NCBI GenBank assembly: GCA_003529325.1
Contig: DPVW01000102.1
Span: 1 to 13,395, forward strand
Length of the DNA: 13,395 nt
Direction of reading: 5' to 3'
Origin: Candidatus Latescibacterota bacterium
GTDB lineage: Bacteria; Latescibacterota; UBA2968; UBA8231
Positions within the stretch are counted from its first letter, which is position 1; every line of letters starts with the position of its first letter. The notes beneath the pieces are model-generated. The model did no database searches. It was not told the origin of the DNA and worked only from the letters and a program-made list of their open reading frames with translations. Both the position numbers and the translations under genes were made by a program. Shown piece after piece: positions 6,513 through 13,395 of the stretch.

Positions 6513-7558
6513 AGACCGCCGTCCTGCTATCCGGTGGCGTCGACAGCTCCGTCGCCCTGCGGCTGTTGCTGGAGGAGGGTGCCGATGTCACCGCCTGCTA
6601 TCTGAAGGTGTGGCTCGAAGACGAAGTGCAGTTCGCCGGTGACTGCCCTTGGGAAGAGGACATGCGCTTCGTGCGTGCCACCTGTGACGCTGTCGGTGTG
6701 CCATTACAGATCGTCTCGTTGCAGACCGAGTACTACGAACATATCGTCGAACATGTCCTGGACGAGTTGCGCGTGGGCCGTACGCCAAGCCCGGATGTGT
6801 TCTGCAATCGGCGCATCAAGTTTGGCGCCTTTCTCGATCGTATGGGAGCGGAGGCGGACCTCGTCGCCTCCGGCCACTACGCCCGTATCGAGACAACGGC
6901 GCAGGGCGCACGACTGCTGCGGGCGGAAGATCCGGTGAAGGACCAGACCTACTTCCTGTCGCAGATGACACAACAGCAGCTGACAAAGGTGCGCTTTCCC
7001 ATCGGCCATCTTCCCAAAGCCGAGGTCCGACGCCTGGCCCAGCACTACGATCTGCCATCGCGCGATCGCAAGGACAGCCAAGGCATCTGCTTCCTCGGCA
7101 AGATCGACTACCGCCAGTTCGTCGAATTTCATCTGGGGCAACGGCAGGGCGCCATCATCGACGCCGACTCCGGTCAGCGTCTGGGCACCCATCTCGGCTA
7201 CTGGTTCTACACCATCGGCCAACGCTTCGGCCTCGGTCTGAGTGGCGGACCGTGGTATGTCGTTGACAAGGACATCGAAGACAACTCTCTGCACGTCGCC
7301 CATGGTGACCGACGCGATGCCCGCAGCCGCACGCGTTTTGAGGTAGATGGCGCCAACTGGATCGGTGCACCCCCTGAGACAGATCGACTGCAGGTCAAAC
7401 TCCGCCACGGGCCACACACGATTCCCTGCTCACTCGTTGCCGCCGGTGACGCGACCTGGCACGTCGAACTGGACGAGGCTGATGGCGGTATCACGCCCGG
7501 TCAACATGCCGTGTTCTACCTCGGCCAAGTCTGCCTCGGTGGGGCGATGATCAGGTAA
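6509..7558 (+). CDS. mnmA: tRNA-specific 2-thiouridylase MnmA
   Basis: Makes the 2-thio group of (mnm5)s2U34 in tRNA-Lys, Glu and Gln, using ATP and a persulfide sulfur relay. 349 residues, normal family length. The PP-loop SGGVDSS is at 8-14. The two catalytic cysteines are C99 (PDVFCNRRIKFG) and C194 (KDSQGICFLG). SGHYARI and KDQTYFLSQM are also family marks, and the C-terminal beta-barrel ends PGQHAVFYLGQVCLGGAMIR. I chose the GTG at 6509, which overlaps the HD-gene stop as GTGA with AGGT about 8 nt upstream; this gives MKTAVLLSGG, the usual N-terminus. The in-frame TTG at 6503 would sit only 2 nt from that ribosome site. Cytoplasmic. The coupling to the HD protein is unusual. It converges on the ABC pseudogene 20 nt beyond its stop. 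Confidence 0.95.
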   Translation: MKTAVLLSGGVDSSVALRLLLEEGADVTACYLKVWLEDEVQFAGDCPWEEDMRFVRATCDAVGVPLQIVSLQTEYYEHIVEHVLDELRVGRTPSPDVFCNRRIKFGAFLDRMGAEADLVASGHYARIETTAQGARLLRAEDPVKDQTYFLSQMTQQQLTKVRFPIGHLPKAEVRRLAQHYDLPSRDRKDSQGICFLGKIDYRQFVEFHLGQRQGAIIDADSGQRLGTHLGYWFYTIGQRFGLGLSGGPWYVVDKDIEDNSLHVAHGDRRDARSRTRFEVDGANWIGAPPETDRLQVKLRHGPHTIPCSLVAAGDATWHVELDEADGGITPGQHAVFYLGQVCLGGAMIR

Positions 7559-7578
7559 AACGGTGTGCCGCGAGGTCC

Positions 7579-8708
7579 CACCACGGTTAGGTTGTCGCGC
7601 ACGCTCGCCCGCAGCAGTTGCACCTCCTGGGTAATCAGTCCCACCGGGCCCGCAACGCTCGCAGAACATGCGTTGGCAGACCCACGCCATCGAAGTAGAC
7701 CTCCCCCGAGGTAGGATCATAGAATCGGAACAACAGCCGCGAGATTGTCGTCTTGCCACTTCCCGTTCGACCCAGCAGACCCAGCACCTTGCCGGATGCC
7801 ACATGCAGGGAGATGTCGTCGAGCACCTGGGAGCCTTCGGGATAGCTGAACGATACATGGCGCAGATCGACTGCGAATGCATCACCGGTGGGCACCTCGG
7901 TGCCGCCTGGCAGAACACTGGCCGTCAGCCGCAACTCATCGATGCGTTGTAACGTCGCCGCCACGATCTGCAGTTCGCCGAACTGCCGTTGCACCATCGT
8001 GAGGGGCAAGAACAGCATGGTCACATAGTGATAACACATGTACACCGTGCCAGAGTGATGCTGTCCTACAGAAACAGCCATCCGGACACACCGAGCACGA
8101 GAGCTTGTCCCATGTGCGTGGGCAACATGGTTACATAGTTGACTCCCTCCCGAACAACACTCGAGCGAACCGACTGCCGATAGTCGGTTCGTGCCAGACG
8201 ACTGAGCCCTTTCAGGACGTAACCGCGAATGCCATTGGCCCGCAAGTCGTCCAACCCACCAAGACGTTCTTCGAGAAACCCCGACAGGTTTGCGCGAGAC
8301 TTGCGCAGGGCGAGTTAGTAGGGTGTCCCCACTTCACGCATGCCATTGTAGAGCGTCGCCGAAATCACACAGTAGACGGTAAAAACCAAACCCATACGCC
8401 AGTCCTCGCGAAGATACATCACGGGAATACCGGCGAGCAGCAGGGCATTCCCCACGACTGTGTCTGATGAAAGGACAGGTCGAGACGCAGACAGTGACCG
8501 ACAAGGTCAGCTCGCAGACGGTCGGTGGCGCGGTATCCTACATCTTTGCTCAGATAGCCGGAAACCACAATGAACGCCTCGGAGACATGAGGACTTTGAA
8601 CGCCATGCCGAGCAACAGCAACAGCGCCATCCACAACACCCTGGGGAGCAGCGGACGCAGATAGGTCCTGAGTAGATCGGCGTAACGCCGGATGGACAGG
8701 CTCTTCAT
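7579..8708 (-). pseudogene. Decayed ABC exporter (fused membrane and ATPase domains), frameshifted and truncated
   Basis: Pieces of one ABC half-exporter lie in order across three frames. From the ATG at 8708 (AGGGAT upstream): MKSLSIRRYADLLRTYLRPL, first TM region LWMALLLLLGMAF, stop at 8552. In a second frame comes YLSKDVGYRATDRLRADLV...LRLDLSFHQ (about 8565-8465). In a third frame comes NALLLAGIPVMYLREDWRMG, with a TAA at 8317-8315, then SGFLEERLGGLDDLRANG and a TAG at 8068-8066. A shift near 8045-8060 returns to the ATPase domain, with Walker A GRTGSGKTT at 7772-7746 and YDPTSGEVYFDG, then TGA at 7637. One more shift restores GLITQEVQLL (Q-loop) and RDNLTVV, ending near 7579. About 25 residues seem missing after SFHQ, and more after the first TM region. 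LSGGQ and Walker B are absent. It cannot make a working transporter. It follows the dehydrogenase gene by 30 bp. Confidence 0.9.
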
Positions 8709-8738
8709 GTCTTATCCCTGGACGGGATGCACAATCGC

Positions 8739-9740
8739 CTACGCCATCTTCTCCAACAACTCGGGCGTCACCTCCCACAACAGCGGCTCGCCCTTCTCCC
8801 AACGCTGAAACTCGTCGATGGCGTAGTCCGCCATACGCACCACTTCGTCCCCCAGGGATCCGGCGATGTGTGAGCTCAGTCTCACGTTCGGCAGGCCATA
8901 CAGCGGATCACCCTCTACGGGCGGCTCCGGAAAGCTCACGTCGAGCAGTGCCGTCAGATCCGGCCGCTGCTGCAGTACCCGGACCAGATCCGCCTCTACC
9001 AACTGGGCACCTCGTCCGGTGTTGATAAAGGTCGCGTCCACTCGCAGACGTTCGAACAATTCACCGTCGAGCAAGCCACGCAGCCCTTCCAGATTGGGCA
9101 GATGGTTGCTGACCACGTAGCTGCGCTCGAACAAGTTCGCCAGCGAGACCTTTTCCACCCCCAGCGCAGTAGCGACCTCATCCGGCAGGAATGGATCGTG
9201 CACGATGACATTGAGCTGAAAAGGCTTGAGCAGTTCGATCAGCGCCCGCCCGACCATGCCGGCGCCGATGATCCCCACCGTTTCGCCAAAGTTGCCCACG
9301 CCTCTGAAAGCGATACGTCGTTCCTCTGGTCCGACAAAGTCCCGCTCGTTGCGCCAATACCCCTTGGTGGAAAGCAGCACTTGCGCCAGGGCAAACTCCG
9401 CCACCGGCACGGCATTGGCCGCCCAGCTGCTGACGACGCGGATATCCCGTTCCAACAGAAATGGCGCGAAAGAACGCACCGAACCCGCCGCATAAAACAA
9501 GATCTTCAACGCCGGCAGGTGCTCCAATTCGGCTGCACCCAGTTTGGGTACACCCCAGGTCGAGAACACCGCTTCCACTTCCACCAGTTCCCCGGCACGG
9601 CTCGCCAGTTCATCACCGCTAACGCAACCAGGCAGCAACTGGGTCACCTCTGCCAGTCTCTCCCAGCGCCCCATACCATAGACCTGGGCGCATCGCTCCG
9701 GATTGTCGTTGAGCATCATCGCCTGCCGCTTACCCGTCAT
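8739..9740 (-). CDS. D-isomer-specific 2-hydroxyacid dehydrogenase (NAD-binding)
   Basis: Interconverts a 2-keto acid and a D-2-hydroxyacid with NAD(P)H; cytoplasmic. 333 residues, full length. The Rossmann motif is GIIGAGMVGR at 156-165, with an acidic residue at the end of beta-2 (D182 in VHDPF) that favours NADH over NADPH. The catalytic triad is R243 (INTGRGAQL), E272 (FPEPP) and H291 (SSHIAGS). The N-terminal catalytic lobe ends in FYAAGSVRSFAPFLLERDIRV. The start at 9740 has AGGA motifs 5-13 nt upstream. Downstream by 30 bp lies the broken ABC exporter, perhaps once its operon partner; upstream it diverges from the sirtuin gene. The substrate is unknown: family members include glyoxylate/hydroxypyruvate, phosphoglycerate and sugar-acid enzymes. 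Confidence 0.93.
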   Translation of the reverse strand: MTGKRQAMMLNDNPERCAQVYGMGRWERLAEVTQLLPGCVSGDELASRAGELVEVEAVFSTWGVPKLGAAELEHLPALKILFYAAGSVRSFAPFLLERDIRVVSSWAANAVPVAEFALAQVLLSTKGYWRNERDFVGPEERRIAFRGVGNFGETVGIIGAGMVGRALIELLKPFQLNVIVHDPFLPDEVATALGVEKVSLANLFERSYVVSNHLPNLEGLRGLLDGELFERLRVDATFINTGRGAQLVEADLVRVLQQRPDLTALLDVSFPEPPVEGDPLYGLPNVRLSSHIAGSLGDEVVRMADYAIDEFQRWEKGEPLLWEVTPELLEKMA

Positions 9741-9795
9741 CTGTGTCCTGTTCCTGTTTTGAGTCGTCTGCTTCCCACGTGACTAACTTGAGGCC
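9741..9795. promoter_or_regulatory. 55-bp divergent promoter region between the dehydrogenase and the Sir2 gene
   Basis: On the plus strand TAACTT (9784-9789) fits TANNNT and ends 6 nt before the Sir2 ATG. TTGAGT (about 9759) could be a -35 element at a long 19-bp spacing. GAGG lies only 2 nt before the ATG, too close to be a good Shine-Dalgarno site, so a leaderless start is plausible. On the minus strand AGGA ribosome-site motifs precede the dehydrogenase ATG. Pattern-based only. Confidence 0.35.
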
Positions 9796-10560
9796 ATGGT
9801 TGAATCACCGCCCCACCCACATCTGGCGAAACTACTGCGAGGAGCCGATCGTATCCTGGTGTTTACGGGCGCCGGCATTTCCACCGACAGCGGCATCCCC
9901 GATTTCCGTGGTCCCCAGGGCGTATGGAAAACGCGGCAGCCCGTCTACTTCCAGGACTTTCTCAGATCCGCAGAGGCCCGGGTCGAACACTGGGAGTTCA
10001 AACTTGAAAGCTGGCCCGTCATCCGCGACGCCCGTCCCACGCCCACCCACCGCGCCATCGCCGCATTGGAATCTGCAGGCAAAGTCGAACTTGTGGTCAC
10101 CCAGAACGTGGATGGTCTGCACGCCAGGGCGGGCACATCGGCGAATCGTCTCGTCGAGATCCACGGCTCCAACGCCGAGGTCGTCTGTCTCACCTGTGGC
10201 GAACGCTCCGACCCGGAGTCCCACATGCAGGCCTTCGAGATCACGCGCAAACCGCCTCACTGCGCCTGCGGCGGCCTGCTCAAGACGGCGACCATCAGCT
10301 TTGGCCAGGACCTCGTCGCCGATGATCTGTATCGCGCCAGCGCCGCCGCCGAAACCTGTGACCTCGTCCTGGCGCTCGGTTCAACATTGTCGGTCTATCC
10401 CGCTGCAGGGGTCCCCCTCGCCGCTGTGGCGCGCAATGTGCCGTATGTCATCATCAACCGGGGCGCCACCGAGCACGACGATCGGCCTGGCGTCACCTTG
10501 CGACTCGATGGGGATGTACAGGACCTGTTCCCACCGGCTCTTGAAGCCGCCATCAGATGA
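9796..10560 (+). CDS. Sir2-family NAD-dependent protein deacylase (sirtuin)
   Basis: Removes acetyl or longer acyl groups from lysine using NAD+, releasing nicotinamide and O-acyl-ADP-ribose; cytoplasmic. 254 residues. Family motifs in order: FTGAGISTDSGIPDFRG at 23-39, TQNVDGLHARAG at 102-113, catalytic H123 in EIHGS, zinc cysteines C131 and C134 (CLTC) with C156 and C158 (CACGG), the KTATISFGQ strand, and the GSTLSVYPAAGVP NAD-binding loop at about 195-207. The third element, usually RPxVVxFGE, is KTATISFGQ here; this variant seems to occur in a subgroup of bacterial sirtuins. The Ala-Tyr-x-x-Arg pocket marking desuccinylases is not obvious, so deacetylase is the default call. It starts a short plus-strand pair with the PH-domain gene 48 bp downstream. 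Confidence 0.95.
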   Translation: MVESPPHPHLAKLLRGADRILVFTGAGISTDSGIPDFRGPQGVWKTRQPVYFQDFLRSAEARVEHWEFKLESWPVIRDARPTPTHRAIAALESAGKVELVVTQNVDGLHARAGTSANRLVEIHGSNAEVVCLTCGERSDPESHMQAFEITRKPPHCACGGLLKTATISFGQDLVADDLYRASAAAETCDLVLALGSTLSVYPAAGVPLAAVARNVPYVIINRGATEHDDRPGVTLRLDGDVQDLFPPALEAAIR

Positions 10561-10561
10561 C

Positions 10562-10588
10562 GTCGAGATTCCCTCGACCAGTGCACTG
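10562..10588. repeat. Hairpin and adjacent palindrome in the sirtuin/PH-domain gap
   Basis: GTCGAG-ATTCC-CTCGAC (10562-10578) is a perfect 6-bp stem with a 5-nt loop, two bases after the Sir2 stop. It is followed at once by the 10-bp palindrome CAGTGCACTG (10579-10588). No T-run follows, so it is not a standard intrinsic terminator. It could be an mRNA 3' stem or an operator; neither can be decided from sequence. Confidence 0.4.
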
Positions 10589-10596
10589 AGCGCTGC

Positions 10597-10608
10597 TATC
10601 TTTCGCGC
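10597..10608 (+). promoter_or_regulatory. Possible -10 box for the PH-domain gene
   Basis: TATCTT (10597-10602) fits TANNNT and ends 6 nt before the ATG at 10609. There is no Shine-Dalgarno sequence before the ATG, so a leaderless transcript starting at or next to the A is possible. The spacing matches that before the Sir2 and HD-domain genes. Confidence 0.3.
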
Positions 10609-11112
10609 ATGAAGTATTTCCGCTCCAAGATCGACTTCATCCCCGTGCTGTTATGGGTGCTCGCCGTATTTCTGCTGGATACGGGGGCCATGGGGATTGC
10701 CGTGCCGGCCATGGCAAATGTCGACAACCTCGCTCCCTTCGCGCTGTTTCTGATCGTCGCCTTCGTGCCGGTGCTCCTGCTGCTGGGTACGTTTCCCATC
10801 CGCTATCATATCTCAGCTCGCGAGCTCGTCGTACGCAGCGGTCTTCTGCGCTGGACGATTCCCATCGGTGACCTGCACCGCGCCTGCATTACCCGTGGCG
10901 TACGCCCGGCGCCGGCCCTGTCCATACATCGCATCCGCCTCGATTACCAGCGGGGTGACCGAGTGCGTTCCCTCTACATCTCCCCCGTTGATCCGCTGAC
11001 CTTTCTCGCCTCTCTCGTCGAACGCGACAAGGGACTCGGTTTCGAAGGGGACGACCTCGTACGCAATTCCGGCCCCATCCTCTGGTTCGACAACGCCGCC
11101 CACGCCTCCTGA
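10609..11112 (+). CDS. Membrane-anchored bacterial PH-domain protein (DUF1200/bPH_4-like)
   Basis: 167 residues. Two N-terminal membrane helices, at about 11-33 (IPVLLWVLAVFLL) and 43-60 (PFALFLIVAFVPVLLLLG), are followed by a soluble domain with the family pattern YHISARELVVRSGLLRWTIPI at about 66-86, then APALSIHRIRLDY (about 102-114), LYISPVD and a final LASL helix. In the family model as I recall it, the equivalents are a short strand pair reading IRSG.....IPI, the SPALSLDRL segment and ISP. The role of these proteins is mostly unknown; they are inner-membrane proteins with a cytoplasmic PH-like fold. It lies 48 bp after the Sir2 gene on the same strand and converges on the nucleoside hydrolase gene 117 bp away. 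The start is the only sensible ATG, placed directly before the first helix. Confidence 0.85.
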   Translation: MKYFRSKIDFIPVLLWVLAVFLLDTGAMGIAVPAMANVDNLAPFALFLIVAFVPVLLLLGTFPIRYHISARELVVRSGLLRWTIPIGDLHRACITRGVRPAPALSIHRIRLDYQRGDRVRSLYISPVDPLTFLASLVERDKGLGFEGDDLVRNSGPILWFDNAAHAS

Positions 11113-11229
11113 CAACGCGAGGGCACCCCACACCAGGCACAGCAGCACAACGGCGCACGCAAGTCGCGCATGCGCTTCTTCGCCGAGGTCTTCTTCTTGT
11201 TCTCCTTAACCATCCAGCATCCCCAGTAT
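11113..11229. other. 117-bp convergent intergenic region
   Basis: It separates the ends of the PH-domain and nucleoside hydrolase genes. A perfect palindrome, GCGCATGCGC, sits at 11166-11175, but no T-run places it as an intrinsic terminator. On the minus strand an ATG at 11213 opens a lysine-rich stretch (MVKENKKKTSAKKRMR), and a neighbouring frame continues as a hydrophobic stretch (ACAVVLLCLVWGALALS). This may be the remnant of a small membrane protein gene. I see no other feature. Confidence 0.4.
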
Positions 11230-12171
11230 TCAGTCCCAGGAAGGCGCCAGCTCGCCCGTGGCAAAACGCGCCATCTTGCCGAAGAGATCACCAAAGATCC
11301 TGTCCCGCCGCAGCGACTGCGCGATGCGAATGTTGTGGCGTGAAGCGTCAACGGACCACGTGAGTTGATCGGTGAGAATGGGACTGGGTACGACGGTAGA
11401 GGGCACCCAGTCCGCATCGATGAGCCAACCGGTAGCCGAGATATCCCAGATCTCCTTGGACCAGACTGGATGGCTCCCCCTGTAGGTCTCGCAGATGTCG
11501 AACAGATATTGACCGATGTCCCCCTGGGGCTGCACATGTTGTGCCAGCTCCGGGATCGTCGTCAGCAGATGCGAGGCGACACAAGCACACGGAATCTGCA
11601 CGAAGGGCACCCCCGAATCGAACACGACCTGGGCGGCGGCGACATCCTGCTGGAGATTGAACTCCCGCGCGGTGCGCCAGTATGGCGGATGACCTCCCAA
11701 CCAGACGACGACGATGCGCTCGATGATCCCGGGATCCATCAGGATCGCCGAGGCCACATTGGTGATCGCCCCGATGGCCGTCACGTACAGCGGCCCATCC
11801 CCCGACTTGGACAACTCGATCAAATGCTCGGCGGCGGCGCTGCGCACCGACTCGGATCTCGACGGCAGATAACGATCGGAGCCTTTCAGCACGCGGTCCC
11901 TCGCTTTGACACCAAGCCGCTCCAGCAGGCGGATGATTTCGTCGTAACTCTTCTCCATGCCGTCTGCGGGCCCCTCACTCCTGCCATTGTGGAAAGGTGC
12001 CGCATACAGGGCTTGTAGAGATATGCGTTCCGGCGACAGCAACGCATGCACAACGGCAAACTGATCGTCCACCTCATTGTATGTATCCGTATCGAGCACG
12101 ACGCGGAGTTCACCCTCCGGCTGTGACAGTCGTTCCGCTCTCAGCTGTTCAGACAACACTGGAAATACCAT
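11230..12171 (-). CDS. Nucleoside hydrolase (inosine-uridine preferring type, IUNH superfamily)
   Basis: Hydrolyses the N-glycosidic bond of ribonucleosides or a related N-riboside, with a bound calcium ion; probably cytoplasmic. 313 residues, usual length. The calcium and ribose motif appears as DTDTYNEVDDQFAV at 27-40, with the paired aspartates D35-D36. The TAIGAITNVASA helix at about 131-142 and EFNLQQDVAAAQVVF at about 170-184 match the family (EFN for ribose, then a D-x-A-A helix). A late SVDASRHNI at about 273-281 takes the place of the usual final active-site Asp/His region. The NEVDDQ form marks a less studied branch whose substrate is uncertain. The start is the ATG at 12171, with a strong AGGAG 6 nt upstream; the frame stays open to 12660 but that part is antisense to selA. 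Monocistronic as far as visible. Confidence 0.93.
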   Translation of the reverse strand: MVFPVLSEQLRAERLSQPEGELRVVLDTDTYNEVDDQFAVVHALLSPERISLQALYAAPFHNGRSEGPADGMEKSYDEIIRLLERLGVKARDRVLKGSDRYLPSRSESVRSAAAEHLIELSKSGDGPLYVTAIGAITNVASAILMDPGIIERIVVVWLGGHPPYWRTAREFNLQQDVAAAQVVFDSGVPFVQIPCACVASHLLTTIPELAQHVQPQGDIGQYLFDICETYRGSHPVWSKEIWDISATGWLIDADWVPSTVVPSPILTDQLTWSVDASRHNIRIAQSLRRDRIFGDLFGKMARFATGELAPSWD

Positions 12172-12316
12172 GAAAATCTCCTGAATTCGGGCGGTTGCCT
12201 CCCCAAGGTATAACGTCGGTCCTTGCCGGCCACCATGATGGCTCGTACTGTCCGATCGTGAATCTTTCTCGACCCCAGTTGAAATTCCGCCTGTGCCGAC
12301 AGCGGCTGCTGGCATC
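12172..12316. promoter_or_regulatory. 145-bp divergent promoter region between the nucleoside hydrolase and selA
   Basis: For the minus strand it holds the clear AGGAG ribosome site (12178-12182) of the nucleoside hydrolase and a TTATAC-like -10 candidate about 35 nt upstream of the start. For selA, TTGCCG (12223-12228) and TACTGT (12246-12251) are 17 bp apart, a weak sigma-70-type pair, which would leave a leader of about 58 nt. No Shine-Dalgarno sequence is visible before the selA ATG. No riboswitch or SECIS-like structure was recognised. Confidence 0.35.
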
Positions 12317-13395
12317 ATGAGCGACCGTGCCGATTCCCCACGCGGTCCCGACCTGTCCACACTGCCTTCGGTGGACCGCGTGCTCAGCGACAGGCGCATC
12401 GTCGAACTCACCGGGCGTTGTGATCGAACCCAACTCGCCGATCTGGTTCGTAGTGCCATCGACGAATACCGCCAGGCCCTGCTGGCGGGGACCGAATTCG
12501 ACGATGACATGAGTCTGCTGGACGTCGTCGTCGCCAGAGTGGCAGAACTCCTGACGCAGGCTCTCGCACCAACCCTGAGACCGGTCATCAACGCCACGGG
12601 GATCATCCTGCATACAAATCTGGGACGCGCACCTTTGGCGCCTGAGGCCGTGCAGGGCATTGTCGATACGGCGTCGCGTTACAGCAACCTGGAGGTCGAC
12701 CTCGCAAGTGGCCAACGGGGCCATCGCCACCTGCTGGTGGAAGATCTGCTGTGCCAGCTCACGGGCGCCGAAGCGGCAGCGGTGGTCAACAACAACGCCG
12801 CCGCCGTATTGCTCGCCCTCAATGCCTTGGGCATGGATCGTGAGATCATCGTCTCCCGCGGCGAACTGGTCGAAATCGGCGGCTCCTTTCGACTCCCCGA
12901 CATGATGCAGCGCAGTGGCGCCACCATGGTTGAGGTGGGCACCACCAACCGCACACATCTGTCCGACTATGAGAATGCCCTGTGCGAACGCACCGGACTC
13001 ATCCTCAGCGTACATCCGAGCAATTATCGCGTTCTCGGATTTACCGCCGACGTCCCCCTCGCCGAGCTTGTCACTCTGGGGCATAGACATGGTGTCCCCG
13101 TCGTCCTCGACCTAGGTGCGGGAGCACTCATCGACCTGCAACCCTGGGGGCTGCCAGCCGAACCCCTCGTGGCCGACAGCATCAACACCGGCGCCGACAT
13201 CGTCACCTTCAGTGGCGACAAGGTGTTGGGTGGACCACAAGCTGGACTGATCGTCGGTCGGCGTGAGTCGGTGGACACCATCCGCGCCAACCCGTGGATG
13301 CGCGCCCTGCGTTGTGACAAGCTGGCCTACGCCGCCCTAGAGGCGACACTAAGACTCTATCTCAATCGTGAAACCTTGCCAGAGCATCTGCCGGT
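12317..13395 (+). CDS. selA: L-seryl-tRNA(Sec) selenium transferase SelA, C-terminus cut by window edge
   Basis: A PLP enzyme that converts Ser-tRNA(Sec) to Sec-tRNA(Sec) with selenophosphate; cytoplasmic. 359 codons are visible; the E. coli protein has 463, so about 100 residues are missing. Family marks in order: LPSVDRVL near the N-terminus (15-23), the RPVINATGIILHTNLGRAPL segment at 88-107, SGQRGHR, VVNNNAAAVLLALNAL at 156-171, RGELVEIGGSFRLPDMM, SVHPSNYRV, LDLGAGAL, and the PLP lysine K302 in FSGDKVLGGPQAGLI. I chose the ATG at 12317, which gives a normal N-terminus; an in-frame GTG at 12293 would add eight residues and has no better ribosome site. selB and tRNA-Sec are expected nearby but lie outside the window. 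Its presence implies that UGA is decoded as selenocysteine in some genes. Confidence 0.97.
   Translation, partial: MSDRADSPRGPDLSTLPSVDRVLSDRRIVELTGRCDRTQLADLVRSAIDEYRQALLAGTEFDDDMSLLDVVVARVAELLTQALAPTLRPVINATGIILHTNLGRAPLAPEAVQGIVDTASRYSNLEVDLASGQRGHRHLLVEDLLCQLTGAEAAAVVNNNAAAVLLALNALGMDREIIVSRGELVEIGGSFRLPDMMQRSGATMVEVGTTNRTHLSDYENALCERTGLILSVHPSNYRVLGFTADVPLAELVTLGHRHGVPVVLDLGAGALIDLQPWGLPAEPLVADSINTGADIVTFSGDKVLGGPQAGLIVGRRESVDTIRANPWMRALRCDKLAYAALEATLRLYLNRETLPEHLP

Noticed and set aside
7559..7600. Intrinsic terminator after mnmA
   Set aside because: The CGGTGTG and CCACGG segments do not form a convincing stem, and no T-run follows.
8550..8552. In-frame TGA in the ABC gene as a selenocysteine codon, given SelA in the window
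   Set aside because: The frame itself changes around this point and other stops are TAA and TAG; decay explains it, and no Cys or Sec site is expected there in exporters.
12172..12660. N-terminal extension of the nucleoside hydrolase to 476 aa
   Set aside because: The extension is antisense to selA, and the internal ATG at 12171 has a strong AGGAG and gives the normal family length.

Overview
The window is about 60% GC by eye, densely coding and bacterial. It holds 12 protein-coding genes that look real, one multiply broken gene, and short intergenic gaps. The contents (a GH125 glycosidase with a cytoplasmic-type sulfatase, a PhnZ-like HD oxygenase, an NEVDDQ-type nucleoside hydrolase and SelA) suggest an uncultured heterotroph from a glycan- and sulfate-ester-degrading lineage. 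Latescibacterota/Poribacteria, Planctomycetota and Chloroflexota-like groups are candidates, but this is inferred from gene style and not from a marker gene. SelA implies that the organism makes selenocysteine.

Left block (1-4582, minus strand): five genes read right to left in a tightly packed operon: aldo/keto reductase, GH125 exo-alpha-mannosidase, a 68-residue unknown protein, a 300-residue unknown protein, and a sulfatase that runs off the left edge. Three of the four junctions are stop/start overlaps (TGATG or ATGA) and the fourth is a 15-nt gap. It looks like a catabolic unit for a mannose-containing, probably sulfated, glycan or glycoside.

Middle block (4611-7558, plus strand): divergent from the operon after only 28 bp. 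It encodes an MFS transporter, a PhnZ/TIGR03276-like HD-domain protein, and the tRNA 2-thiouridylase MnmA. The HD and mnmA frames overlap as GTGA.

Right-centre block (7579-9740, minus strand): a D-2-hydroxyacid dehydrogenase is followed by the remains of an ABC exporter. The exporter has several frameshifts, in-frame stops and internal deletions, and it is cut off inside its ATPase domain beside the mnmA stop codon.

Right block (9796-13395): a Sir2-family deacylase and a small membrane protein with a bacterial PH domain lie on the plus strand. An inosine-uridine-type nucleoside hydrolase lies on the minus strand. Diverging from it is selA, which is cut by the right edge.

Several plus-strand starts lack a Shine-Dalgarno sequence but have a TANNNT hexamer 6-8 nt upstream, which may mark leaderless transcription. 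No rRNA, tRNA, CRISPR array, insertion sequence or origin was seen. The only stretch over 300 bases without an intact gene is 7559-8738, which is occupied by the ABC pseudogene.
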